From contig JAODUP010000562.1 in the NCBI GenBank assembly GCA_025642065.1, positions 1-64,000 of the forward strand: 64,000 bases of DNA. The letters run 5' to 3'. This document shows, piece after piece, positions 47,756-62,382 of the stretch (positions are counted from its first letter, which is position 1; each line of letters opens with the position of its first letter). Under the pieces are notes generated by a model, which saw nothing but the letters and a program-made list of their open reading frames with translations, was not told the DNA's origin and searched no databases. Source of the DNA: Paralvinella palmiformis (taxonomy: Eukaryota; Annelida; Polychaeta; Terebellida; Alvinellidae). Both the position numbers and the translations under genes were made by a program.

Positions 47756-48845
47756 CTAAACCTCTTGTTCTTCTGTGGCTGGTACAAGTTGCTGTGTACC
47801 GAGCTGTAGACGTTTTATCTGGACTAAGGGATGCTCCCCAATCTCGTCAACTCTTGCCTGCTGTTCATTAGTGGTCCTTGCGTGAGAAAACGAATGCTCC
47901 CTGATTGGTAGGTTGCTCCCCCGAGTACGGTCAGCTCCCTCATTGAACGACTGTGCTCGTCTTTGGCTGGTGGTCTTACTGGTTGCAGGTGACTGCAAGC
48001 GCAGCTGGGCAGGATTTGGCAACGGTGAGGGACTCGGTCTTATCTGCGAAACAGGCCTTCCAACATGATGTCCTTGCTGAATGGTGACTGGTATATTATG
48101 TGGCAAGGCAACAGTCTTAGCCACACCTGCCGACTGTAGAACAGCAGCTGGTAAATTCTGGGACTGTGGGGCACTCATGGTCACATTCTGTGAGTGCACA
48201 ATACTCATTGACACACTCTGAGGCTTTGGAACAGACCACTGTACGTTCTGGGACTCAGTGGCAGCCTGTACTGTATTTTGAGGCTGTGAAGCAACTAATC
48301 CCAACTGCTTAGATGAAGCAAGAGTCCATGTTTGATTCTGTAACTGTTGTATGTCTGGCTGAAAACCCCCTGTCTGTGAAACAGTTACCTGTGCATTCTG
48401 AGCAACGGGTATAGCATGCTGTAAACTTTGGCCATGGGTAACTGGTAGTGTTGCACATTGTTTCTGTGGAACACACCCTTGGGTGTTTGGAATATGTGAA
48501 GCTGTTGCTTTGACACCCTGGGCCTGTGAAACTGCTGCTTTCATACCCTGGGCTTGTGGAACAGTCACTGGTACGCTACGAACTTGCGACATGGCTTGTA
48601 CCTGTGGCAGACTCAGTGGTATGGTCTGCTGGCCCTGCATCCCTGACAGCTGACATGGTTTAGATGACTGCTGAGCCTTCACCGTTATGATCTGACTCAG
48701 TTCTCTCTGTGACAGTCCACGGAGTGGATCACTGTGGGCATGTCTATGGTGTTGTGGTGACTGTCTTGTGGTTTTTACCTCTCCTTCACAATCCTGTATG
48801 GCTGGAATCTTCAGGCTCATTGTTGCCAGATATGCCATCTTGGCT
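47756..48845 (-). CDS. WWC1: WWC exon 21, long Gln-rich tail with decapeptide repeats (residues 1254-1616)
   Basis: Starts [18 protein letters not shown], aligned with the last residues of KIBRA (REKMAFF and NIPAL). Vertebrate proteins stop soon after with ADDV. Here about 340 further residues follow in one open frame: a 170-residue array of about 17 ten-residue units (48044-48553), a Pro/Ser segment (PSPSPLPNP), then [18 protein letters not shown] and the end EEQEV. The tail lacks the class III PDZ pattern, having Gln where vertebrates have Asp at position -2. The reading frame has no stop over 1090 bp and is continuous with exon 20, so it is very likely translated. Confidence 0.88.
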
Positions 48846-51800
48846 CTGAAAAACAACATTAATCTGATAAAACACAAGAAATTTATTGTTCATGCTATTG
48901 TTAGTTCTAAATAAGTGTATGTACATATGTATGTGAGAAAATAACACTGCAGATCAGCTTAATTTGGTGACAGAAAAAACTGACAAACTTGTTATATTAG
49001 AGACAGAATTTTCTTTTTTTTTAAATTTTGGTCTGCCAGAAAAGTTGATTTACCAGTTTGTTGTAAGTTGTATTGTGTTTGAAGCTTGTTGGTGTGAATG
49101 TTTGGATTGCCAATACTGTACTAGTCTCTGTCATGTTCATAAAATAAATTAATGTATCCTGTGTTGAGCGTTTATGAATAAATGTACAATATGTGAAAAA
49201 CATGCCATGCTGCATATATGATTATTGAATAAATGAAAATATTACACATGTTCAGTGTGTCAGTCAAAGTAGTGCTTTTAGAGCATCAAATGAAATTTTG
49301 TACAACACAACAGTTTAGCAATAGGAAAAATTTACAATATTTTGTAACTCGCCATTTTCACCATTGTTTTATGTTCACTAAATTAAACTGACAGTAATAA
49401 ATATCTGAAATGAAACATTCCCACAAATAAACCAGTAAACAGTTGACACAGATTAACTACATTAAAAGTGTAATACCTAAAAGCCAATGGATCTGGTTCG
49501 TTCATTTTTCTTGATCTACGAAGTCTGTGCGCCTCTCGTGTAGCTTGTTTCAGCAATCGAGCAGCTCTCTCATCAACTTTTGAGTCCGATCTTACCTCAC
49601 TGATGGCCAGCTAAATGGAAAAAATCATTGTTTTAGGCCACACTAAAATAAATATGCCGTACATCTTGTTTTGATCTACCTCACTTTAAATCTCCCAGAA
49701 CAACAAATGCATTATCGCCAATAAAAGTGATTCAATAATATATAAACTCTTTCAACACTTACAGCTTTATCTGCTTCTGCCATGAAATGTTGCAGTTGTT
49801 CGTTATCAGTGAACCAGTTTGGTTCATTTTCACCTTTCATTTTAGCTTCTTCAAATTTCTTTTTGATTTCCTTCAGACGTGAGATTTCATCATTGAGTTG
49901 TGAAAGCCGAGCCTGGTAGGCATGGAGATCTAACTCCAGATCGATAGACGTCACCGATCTTAGACGATCAAAACTTGTCAGCGAGTGCGATTTACCCAGA
50001 AGAGGCAGCATGTTTCGGAAACGGACACTGCGACGTTCTGCTGCATTGCGCTGGAATGGCTTCTTGTTCCGCACTGAACTGTCGCTGTCACTACGATTAA
50101 GCTGAAAATAATCCATAACAAGTTATACACTTGTCTAGGGTAAAAATGCAAAGATTATGATTTACCTGATTCTAGAGAAAAAAACAGTTCCAGAAAAAAA
50201 GATTATTGCAAGCAATTAATCATATTGAACAAATGTGTAATTTTCACCGTTTATGAAAAAGATAGAATGTTTTCAGTAGTGTTCAGTACAATTAATAAAC
50301 CAACATAGAACTACAGGTAGTCACCGACTTATGACCTACGCAACTTATGACTGTTCAACTTCATGACTGGCAGTACAACTTATTAGTCATTGACCAACAG
50401 CATTGCAGCTCTGGAGCCTTGAATCAGTGACCCTTTGGTTACGAGTCCTACACTGTAAATAACCCCCTGCTCCATCACAGCTCACTAATGACCCATGTCA
50501 CAACACATTCTGAATGATGATGATGTTCAATTCTATTTTCAAAACCCATCATAATGCATATAATAGCATTATCATAATCTGAGACTTTTAGAATAAATTA
50601 ATTAAACTAGATACCTTCACATCATAATTGTTTCAGAGATGAAGCAAAGGAGAGCAAACCAAAGTGGAAGAAAACAAGAACGGAATCTTTGTAAATCAAG
50701 ATAAACTTTAGGCAATATACTTTCTGTTTCTGTTGGTACATGCAACAAAACCATACACCGACAGTTCCCAGGATGTTATCCAAAGGACAAAGAAGGCAGA
50801 ACTTCTACAAGATCTATTCAAAAGCTACAAGTAATTCTGTATATCTAAACTGTTATACATGACCAACCTTGCATATGTATTCTGGCGTTGAGACTTTACC
50901 CATTGGAGAAAACGTCTGGGATCGTCTGATGACACTGTTTCTGGCCACGACAGCACTTGGTGAACATTTTCTTGTGGAAGACTTCAGAGGACATTTTACT
51001 TCAGTATTGGTTTGTTTGTCACAAGTTATCTGCTTAATGGTGCCATCTAGTGACAGATTTTGATCTATTTTTCTACTAAACATCATCATCTCTGATGCAT
51101 TCAGCTCGGGTTGCATCTATAAAATAAGCATGTTAATATAAGTGAATGGCAACCCAATATCCAACAATTCAGTAAAAAGAATTAAGTCTAATTATGCCTA
51201 TGATAGGACTATTTGCTGGTGGCTGCAGTGTATAAATTATTTTAAACTAGTCATTGAGTAGTTCATAAATAACAGAAAATAAGCAATTTCCTTATTGAGG
51301 TAACCAGATACACAAATAAATGCAATTCACGAAGGTCATTATTAATTTTGAACACGACACAAAATTTATTTTCTATTTAAACATTCAAGATAATAATACC
51401 AGGTACATCAGATACATGAATACACAAATTATGAAATTGAGCGTAAAATTATAAAAATGTAACTTTTTCAGAGATAAAAAAGCAGCTGTCTATTCTTACA
51501 TTTTTTATCTCTTCAGTATCACTACCATCATCATCTTGACTGTCAGAAAGATCTTCTTCATCTTCTTCTTCATGACCTGGTGGAGCATCAAACATATCGT
51601 CTGGACCTGAAAAGTAACAATACACTAAGTGTAATATGAACTAACAAGAAAAAGCCTTAAATTAAAGGAAAAATAATAATAATAGTTTCTGAATTTGAAT
51701 CCGATATAAAATTGACGTCTATTATTTTTGACTTCAGTGCCTTACACACCTTGATTTCTAGTCAGCGTCGAAGTCTGTGATGAAATGATTGTTGATTCGT

Positions 51801-54800
51801 CACTGCTTTCTTCTTTAAGTGAGCTGAAAGTAACACCACTCTGACCAAATGTACGAAAGCAGGAACTATCGAATGACAACGAACGTGTTCTACAGTCCTT
51901 TGTCACGTCAACACGGGATGACTTCTCCTCCCCTAAAGATGATCTCCTTAGTTTAACTGATGACATCTCTAGGAGTGGACTGATACGGTCCATGTTCTCT
52001 GGCTAAAAGACAAAACAATTATTTCCAATGAAACCAAGACAAGATTATTAAATAGTAATTATGACAATTGAATTTGTTTATGTCTGATTAAGCACTTAAA
52101 CACCAAAGTACTAACCCTAGATAAAGCATCAGGCTGTTGGTGAGTGACGGTTGGAGTACTTTTGTTTTGTTGATCAGACATCTTAACTTTGGTCGAGCCA
52201 GACTCGGACTGCATGAACTTAAAGCTGAGCACATTGTACCACTCAATCTTTACCTTCCCCGGATCGAAGGCAGCTAAGCTCACTTGAGCACCACCCTAGA
52301 AGATGTTAATTACTATGGATCAAAACATTTATAACGAAAGTTTGGACAAAGAATAAAAACTCACAATGGACTAACTTCTGGTCGAACATCAGGATTTAAC
52401 GAAGAGTGGATGACCACTCAAAGTGGAATGGAAAACAGACACAATAACTCACCATACACTCCTCTTCTCGGCCATCCATGACACACCAAACCTGAACCTG
52501 CAATGTCTTTGACTTCAGCTTGTTTGGTGGTATGCTCAATTTACACTGTTCTGAGAACCTGGGATTGTTCACCTCTGAAGTAAGGTCAGTTGTGAACACG
52601 GTGGGTGTAGTGCTTGGCAGCAACATCACTTTGATGCATCTAGAAACAGAAAGTGTAACACACTAAATAGTGCATCCGAAAACAATTGATGCCAATGTTA
52701 TTCAACAATAACTGTTATCTGAATAATAACGACTAGGATTTCTATAGCATTACCAAAATGAAAGACATACTCCGAAAAGCATTATCTAATTTGTTTTAAT
52801 AAAAAAAATGTCTACATACACATAGCACTTCTCAGGGAATGTCAGTGCCATCAGATTTCTTGCTTGTTCTATTGATACACATAGCTCATTTTCCCATTCC
52901 TCATATCTGATATAGAAAATGTTAGTGCAAAAAATTAACATGACGGAAAATCAAACTCATTTTCTATAAAGTAGTTCACAGTTTAAAGAGAACAATATGC
53001 ATCTATGACTGCATTTAAAAAAATTATGTATGGTGATGATGATGGTGATGATGAAAAATAGTAAAGATGTTAGGAATTATGACAACATTATGATCAAGTG
53101 TTACATTAAATGATCAAAATAATATTATTTTAAATAAATAAATAGTATATTGCCTTATGAACATTCTGATATCTTGTCATGTTAATGAAAATAAATACGG
53201 AAATCCACAGAAATAATGAAATCTATTAATCAGCATAATTACACTTCTCAACAGTTTTAACATATCCACCTGTACCCTTATCTCCAAAGGTATAAGTCAT
53301 ATTTACATCTCTATTAATATCAGCTGCTAATAAGTATGATGGATGACTGATGCCAACATATTATTATAGTTATTATACAATAACTAAAGACCCCTTAATT
53401 TTTAGCTAATACATTACTAGAGGGTTTAAATATAATAATTTTATGTAACTAATCAATAACAAGAAGAATCCAAACACTCTTGAAGTGATATTGACACATT
53501 TATGGTATTAGTAAAAATAAAACTGTTTAAACATCTAGTTCTATACATCAATAATAATAATAATAATAATAATAAACCACTTTATGTAAAGTCCCTGCAG
53601 CAGTGTACAAGGATAGATGATGATTGATGTTTTACGGCCCCTTTCTTGACTCATGGTAGGCTAAATGGGCCGAGCAACCTCGTGAAGTCAAATATGAAAC
53701 ACCCTTCAGATATGCCCACACCGAGATTCAAACTCCTGTGGTAGTGATCTGTGATCGAATGCACTACCAGCTAGACCACAGAGAGATGCCCATGTACAAA
53801 GATAGATTTCTGTTCTTTAAAAAATTATGATAACATAGATCAATCCAGAACTAATGTACTCACGTGAGTTTTATTTGTACTTGAGCTGATTCCAGGCTCA
53901 TATCCAAGACATCATCAAGTTCTGCAGACCTGTGTAAAGTAGCAATAAGAACTCATCTGATAAAGATGACAATATATGAAGTGAGCTTCCTTATTTGAAT
54001 AACTTCAGCAAGAAGCAGTGTCATAGAACATAAAGAAATTAAAACACAGTAAATTCAATATAAGGCCACATCATTATTTAAGCAAACTAAATGCAATAAC
54101 ATTTCTCAAGTGGAAATAGTTCAAATACAGAGACCTGATAGCTGAAAAAGAGGATACTGGTTTTCCAAGATTTCATGCACTGTACCAAGTTAACAGAAGC
54201 TGTTAATAGTATAAAAACAACATAGTATTTTTAAATCTACAATACCTAATGCCTACCTTTTAGAAGAAGCCTCAAACACTCCACTGTCACCAGCTACAGA
54301 TTCATCACTGACTGCCGCAGATACGCTACGCGTATTGACGCCAGATGCATTATTGCACACACCAGAGCTACTTTCACTGATGGGACTCAAAGGAGGGATA
54401 GTAATATTTTCCGTTTCAGACACAACATTATTCCGGCAACTAAGAGAAACCGAACTATTTCCAGATGTGTCAGAATGTAAAGAAAATGAATTTTGAGGCA
54501 GTGACTGTGATGTATGCTGCAATCCAACTGGATACATAGATCCTTGGTTTATCACAGACTGCACCATGTGGTTGTAGCCAGTTAGGGGAGTGGATGATGT
54601 GTTAGTCACATTCTCGCCATGTACTATGCTGGACTCCCCGATTCCGTATTGATCTGTAACAGAGTTAGATGCTGATGTTATGATTCGCTGCTTCTCCAAA
54701 TGCTGCTGATATGAAGGTGGAGGGCCAGCATCGTAGGGCGATACAGGTGGTGAGGACAAGGAGGATGCTGATGAACCTGGTGATAACGAATTCCTCAAAG

Positions 54801-57800
54801 ACATCTCAGTTAGGAGATGTGTTACGTGCTGACTAGGAGCCGATCTACTTTGCACTGTAGTAGAACCCGTGACTGTACCATCCAGAGTCTCCGCAGGCGT
54901 ATCTACCTCAAGGATTGGCGATATACCAGCCGCCGGGGCAGCCTGAAGACTCGTATTATGTCCCTGAAGTACTTTCTCTACACGATGATGTAGCTCAGGC
55001 AGATTGACATCTGAACAGGTCTGTGAGTATGTGTACAGGTCGGTGAGACTAAGAGAATTCAGTGATCCTTTACTACTAGCAGACAGTGAGCCTAAGGAAC
55101 TACGACTGGAACCTGATGACACTGACAGTGTGCTGACTGACAAACTGAAAAGATTTTCATAAAACCATTTATTAACACAAATTAGTAATGATGGTATCAT
55201 AGCAGAATGTAAAACAGGAAGTCTAAACAAACTGATAACAGATAGCCAATCAAGAGCCACGGTAAGTCAAAATTCAATGTCATAAATACGTTATTTGGCT
55301 GGTTTAAGAATTCTTTACACGAGAAAATTTCAATTAAACTCATGGTATTTGTATAACTGAAATACATTCATACTAGTTTCATTAATGAATTCTAATAAAC
55401 AGATGCACAGTTAACATTAATCCAAATGATTTTTTCGCTCAAAATTTCAATAACAGTACTTTACCTCTTAAGCTCGGATTCCAAATAACTGGTAAGATGC
55501 GTTGCTTCTGCTAGCTTTTCTAAGATTTCAGACTTGGTTTCATTCAACCTTAATCTAAAAAGAAAGCATATTTCAGTTATTGGATTCAAGGGAAAATAGG
55601 GTGATATTACATTACAAAACTGGTACATAAGCTTACATGACTCTGTTTACAACATGCCAGTTGACTGTAATAATAAGTTGATATATGTTGACTTTCGGCG
55701 TGTACAGAGCTTTGACATAACATGTGAACTGTGTCTGGCAGTTCTAAGCAATGGTTACCAATAGTATATCTAATCCAGATACTGATCAGGATAAAGGCTG
55801 TTGTGTTTTATATTTTTGACATATGTCTTGTAGCATTAAATAATGTTTTATACTGGGGCTTGTTAGGACAAGTGGCTAGATATGACATCACCTGTTAAAC
55901 ACAGAAAACAAGGGCATTTTTGTTGGTGCTAAATCTCCATTTCAAGGGTCTGATTCTAGTATTTTTAATGGTTTTACATGATCATGGAAAATCAGTATCT
56001 CTTAACAAAATAAACACTCATTCATAACAGATCTATCTACAGTAGGTGATGATGATGATTGATGTTATACGGCCACTTTTGTGCACTTGGTAGGCTAAAT
56101 GGGCAGAGTGAGCTCCAAAGGTAATGAAGCGAAGATGAAACAACCTTCAGATATGCCCATGTCGAGATTCGAACACAGGTGGTAGTGATCTGTGGTTCAG
56201 CACGCTACCACTAGACCACTGAGGCACCCCTATCTACAGTAGGTAGAAAACAATAACTTATCAAGTACCATAAGTAACATACAACAGCATAAATGCACAA
56301 AAGCCATTATTTGTTAGCTAATCTCTGTTTGTGGGTTACTAATTGCCAAAGTGATGGTTTCTTATTTTGATCATTTTAAAATTCTATGGAATGATTAAAA
56401 TAAAGCATCACAAAAAGAACACCGAATGAACCAATGTGCATCAACAATGAAAGCACCTACTTGGAACATAATATAACTACTTCAGCTTTTTCCATAGAAT
56501 TTACATGAATAACAGAAGTAATCAAACAAAAAGTACAAATCTGCTAAATAGCAGAAATTTCTCAACCCTGGGTTTTTATATTTATGTTCTAACAATTTCT
56601 ACTTGGGAAAATCATACATGTACCCTATTGCTGAATAAAACCAGCACTACTACTACTACTACAATGCTTCAATACATATACTTGAATGAATGTTACTGAG
56701 AATAATATTATTTTATATTAATATGGCTTTCATGTCAAGTAACATGACCAATCTAATAAAGTTAACTTGCCTCTCTGCTATCTGTTTTGTCGATAACTCC
56801 AAGGCTTCTTTTAGATCATTTTCAAGCTGACCAATTCTTGCTTGCAACTCTGATGTTTTTTGTGCATCAAGACCTTTTGGATTCTTTCCACGAAGTTCAC
56901 GTAACAGCTGTTCTTTCTCCTGTATCAGCATTAATCTGAAACACACAACATTGATAACCTGTTTTTTAAATAATACAAACATTAACTAACATCCTGAGAA
57001 CAAGTTGAGCTACAGGTAGTCGTCAACTTACAACCTATGCAACTTACAACTTAAAAATGATTATACTGTCATTATATAGTATAATATATGTATGGTAATT
57101 ATAGCATAGGCCTATTTACAACCAATCGGTCATAAGTCAAGGGCTACCTGTGTAGTTGAAAATGGTTTTAAAATATTTTATTTTTAAATGTTTCAAAAAT
57201 ACAGAAATAAACAAACCATGTCATTACTGACAGAAACACTAACCTGTCCTTGTCAGATTCTGGTTGGCCTGGTACCATTTTCTCTTCTATTTCAGCTAAC
57301 TGCTCCTGTAAGTTGCGTACTTGTTTTTTGGCTTCATCATACTGGAGCCGCATACGAACAATCTCACCCCATCGATTCTCATTATTTATAACCTAGAAGA
57401 AATCAAAATCAGATAATGACAGACACATAATGACATTTATAATTATGCTAACCAGCTGCTTAACGAAAAAGATAATACCCATTTTCAAATACTGTCCCTC
57501 CCCCCCTCCACTCACAAATCCCCAAACTTGTGTTTTCTCATTCTGTAATCTATATAAATAAAAGTAAATGTGTGTGTGTTTGTGCTTTGACAAAAAATAC
57601 GACAAGAGTCTTAAATGGTGGTGAATATGACATTGGTTGGGACGATGATATCGACTCATTAAAATAAGTTTTTTTATTATTCTAAACCCTTAGTTATATG
57701 GGCCAAAGGCTCAAGTAGCCCATCACAGGAGTAAGCTTTAAAGTGTGCATAGAATGTGGCTTACAAGCTTGTGGAAAATTAAAGCAGAATTGTATTTTAA

Positions 57801-59066
57801 AGGGATAGTCCACCTTCATTTCAAATGTTCAGGACTAATAACTATGCTAACAGGTATCACAAATGATGTCAAAATATGTAAACGATCACCCACATATTAA
57901 ATAATCCACTTCAAAGTGCTGATTAATCAACTTTTAATGGCCTGTGAGTGCTGCCATTTTGAAGCTAGACAAGAGATCAGAAGCCACAATGGCGGCCCTC
58001 CAGTAACTTGGATTATTTCCCTATATCTAAGATTTCAGGTATATTTCATGATTATTATTGTGGAATATTTGGTTATTGTTCTAAGCATTACATTTTTTTA
58101 CATTTCTGAGGGTGAACTGTCCCTTTAAGCCAAATTAAAAAAAGGGATTCTAACAGCCAAAGTACTACTGAAAGATCAGTAAAAAATACACATATGTATA
58201 ACTACATTACTTACTGCATCTATACTAATAACACAACCATGTATTTACCTCCCAAATAAGATCAGTTTGTGAAGCAGTGCTCAATCTTTCTCTTGGGATG
58301 GACAATGTAGACACATCAGGCGATGATCCAGTTGGTGCTTTGGTCATCAGTACTTCTTCTTTCAATTTAGCTAATCCCTAAATGCAAGAAGGTCTACACT
58401 GAATATGCTATAACACACAACAACAATAACTATATTCTGCTAAGAATTTACAACGAAGCCTAAATTATATGACAATACAAAATATAGTTAATCAAAAATA
58501 ATGTTTATTAAAACTAATCCAAAATATTTCTAGGTTTATACAAAAACAGTGCACACCTGTAGAAGTTGACGTTTCTCTTGTTCGTTAATACAAACTGACT
58601 TCCTGATGTCGTTGATCTGGTTCAATATTTGATGAGCCTGTTCCACTGTATACCTGCTTTGGTCTCCTGCCATCTTCTGCTGCACACTGTATTATAATAA
58701 ACCATTCAATAAATGGCTAGAAAACAGCTTCAATTAAACACAGGTATGAATCCGATTAAAAGATTACTTACTTTGACAAAGTATCTAAGCCCTTCTCCTT
58801 ATACCAGACATCAGTGTGTATTTGCTGCAGTTCCTGTTTTAATCTAGCCACCCTCTTTCTGGCCATCTCCACATCTGCTTTGAGTAAATCTGGATCATAT
58901 TTACTACTCACACTTGTAGATGAATTTACTGAAATGTACCAATGATTTTTTACATCAGCACTCACAGCCAGTTCTATAAAAACTAGATTACTAAAATATT
59001 GTTAAAAGAAATAATACAGGTTATCATGCTGATTACAAATAACTGTTTGAAGGTACAGGTACTCTA

Positions 59067-59127
<61 letters not shown>

Positions 59128-59638
59128 TCCGTTATTCGGACAAGGTTTGTCACATGATATTATGTCATAAAAGTGAATGTCGGAATGTCTGTGTCACATT
59201 TTTAGATTACAAAGAAATACTGATGTCACTTAGTCCATCAGATTAATTCATGATCTACTCATTGGAAAGATCACACATTTGTGTTTGTAATTAGCCATGA
59301 ATGATTATAATTGGCTGTGAGATAGCCACAAGCAATGGAAGCATCATGTGTCAGTGTGTATGGTCAAGGACGATTGTAATTAGTTATGATATAGCAATTA
59401 TCAGCTGTGAGCAGGTTAATAAACCATTACTGACAATATTGGTCTGTCTTGCATGAAATAGTTGGCAACATTTTTGTGTTGTCAGATTATCAAGGTCATT
59501 TTACATTGACATGTCCCATTCTGCTGCCGAAATGAAATGTCGGAACGTGAGTTTGCTGGATTAATGAGTCATTTATAAATGTGCCGGAAGGTGCATTCGC
59601 TGAATAAACGATGCCTGTATTACCGGATTCTCACTGTG

Positions 59639-59682
<44 letters not shown>

Positions 59683-62349
59683 AACAATAAAGAAAAAGCT
59701 GATTTGCAAAAAGAAGATCCCAATTATACTAACAGCTTGTTCTAGATGTTTTCCAATGGTCATTCAGTAATTGGAGATGATTCACTTCTTCCTGAGCAAT
59801 GGCCAGACGCTCCTGCTTGACATTGAAGATCTCCTTTTTAGCCTGAAATAGAATGCCAGATAAAGTAATGAGATACCAAAATAATGATTAGATTCAAAAT
59901 CTACAACAATAAACAGGAGCTAACATTAAGTTTTAATATTAACTTGGCATGTCGGGCAAGTAATGTAAAAATAAGAGTTGCAGTGCTCAACGTGCACCGA
60001 ATGTTCTTGGGTGAGTCATGCCAATAATGCTGCATGTCTAGAGACCCACGTAGGGGTATGTTTTTCAGTTGTCTAGTGCCTTCTAAGCTATTAATGTGCA
60101 CCAAGAACTGTTTCCAAATCACACATTCTTAGCAGACACGTGCAAATAGGTTAGACTTTATGTATGCATCCAGCGTGATGACTTATGGGAAGTACGCTGT
60201 GAATCATTCCATCTCCTCTAGGTGCAAATGTACTGGCACATGTCAACAAGCTTCATGTTTTACCAATGAAATCTTTGAATCATTATCACAGACCTTTGTT
60301 GCCATATTGGGCAAACCACAGGAGTTTTTATATTGTCCAACATCATGATTTGGTTGCCAGTGGCAATCGGGCAAGTTTTAAATGTCGAACCGTGATAAAC
60401 TTATACCACAGATAATATATTCTGGGACAAACTTGATTGAGTCATAACGGGAATATATCATAAGATCTTACCATAAGGTCATCATGTGCATGGGCCAAAT
60501 AATCTGACAGCATACGTTCTTGTGTTTCTCGCCACTGTAAACGAGGATCCTCCAACTGAGTGGTTTCTGTTGCAACACAAATAAAACTAATTTATAACTA
60601 CCATTTCATGAATCACAAACAGCAAGCCAGAAAACCCTTAAGAAACAAAAACGATATTAGAAAAATATACAACAATTTAAGATGCACATTAAAATGTTCT
60701 TACCATGAACATGGTCAACAAAATACAGCCCGACCTGCGGGTCATATGCTCGTTCCCAGCCATATGGGAATTCATCTCCCACACAGTCTGCAAATGACAC
60801 AGGTTTGGTCAACCTGGAAGAAATACAATTTCAGTTACATGCAAAGGTGTTAAGTTTAAAATGAACATTTACACTGGTCAATCTAACAACCACAAAATAT
60901 GACAATTCTTTTAACTAAACTAGGAGCATATTTAAATGCAAGATTAAAATCCCCAAATGGACCCCAGTTTTCAAATAGTTTAACTGAATCTCTTACAAAA
61001 GCACCATTTTGCAAATGAAATCATTAGTGCCAAACAAATCCCAGTGTGGTTTGGTTGTCATTTGCAAAGATTGAATTTGTTCATTTGGATATAAAATTGA
61101 AATACCCTGTACTTGGATGTCAAACATGTAAACAAAAATATGCACTGTCAACTGTGTTATGGGTGGACCGCACAGTGGCACTATCAGGCTGGGCGATAAT
61201 AGGGAGTCCATGTATTCACCCCATTTTGCACTGTGTTTGTGTGGAAAATAAATGTTCCTGCTAAATTGGGCAAAAAGTAGCAACCATTTTGGATTGATGA
61301 TATTCATCCACCAGAAATAGCGTTGAAGGTAGCATCGGTAACAAAACAACTCATACCCAAGAACGTTGTATCTCATTCATTTGGTGGCATAGACATTGTG
61401 CCCCCATATAGAATCTGCATATTTTGTCTGGGTATATTTATACTAAAAACGGGATAATTACTGATTAAATAATTTTTTTCAATAATGAGTTAGTTACTAA
61501 CTGACTACATATACCAATAATTAGCATTGTCTCGATTACTGCCACGTCAGTGAACAAAACGTACCATCAAAGGCTCAGTAGACTAGTAGTAATTGACAAT
61601 ATGTCTAATTATTTCTAAGTCGTTGACTTCATATGTGGTTCATTGAATGTTTAATAATGCTGTATATTTAAGTCCTACGTATGCGCTAACTGTTTGTGTA
61701 AACAATGATTATAATTAGCCTTGATCTACTGACAGTAGATCTACACAAAACACATTATCATTGTAATGAATTATGAAAACAAAACTATTTCCTGCATTCA
61801 AAACATCACCTGGAACTACATGGACGGTACTACCATATATCATGATATTTTAGGCCTAAAATACGACCTCAGCTTAATGGCAGGGACCTATGTTATATTG
61901 GTTTTACCACAAATTGTTTCGCAATCCAACAGTATCGTTGCCAATCTGGCAAGTATTTAGAATTAAATGGTCCCCCTTACCAACAAATAGTCACCAGGTG
62001 CGAGTTGGTGTCTGCTAATTTTCAGCCCTGAAAATATACCTCAATTGTAATCGACTTACGTCGATCTCGGCCTACCTATTTGGTTGTTAAAGTGGTACTC
62101 CTATGTATGGTTATGTATAATTAAATAGCCGGCCTGGAGAATGGTGACCAGCTTCTCCGGAGTATGTGCCCTCCCATATGGACCACAAGTGTAGGCCTAC
62201 ATTGGTGGACTGTTACACAGTAGACCATACAGCGTCTATCAATGCATGTTATTTATTGACAACTTTCATGTTATTGTTATTTAAAATAAACTGCTTGATA
62301 GTTATATTATGCTTAATGTTTTGATTCCAATAGACTACACTGTAGGCCC

Positions 62350-62382
<33 letters not shown>

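Noticed and set aside
48044..48553. CRISPR-like or satellite array
   Set aside because: The 30-bp periodicity is coding, in frame with WWC and degenerate at the DNA level; there are no identical repeats with unique spacers.
56765..56766. A canonical GT donor for WWC exon 9 in place of the GC donor
   Set aside because: It would end the exon at a whole codon, while exon 10 needs two bases carried over; the downstream protein would be out of frame.
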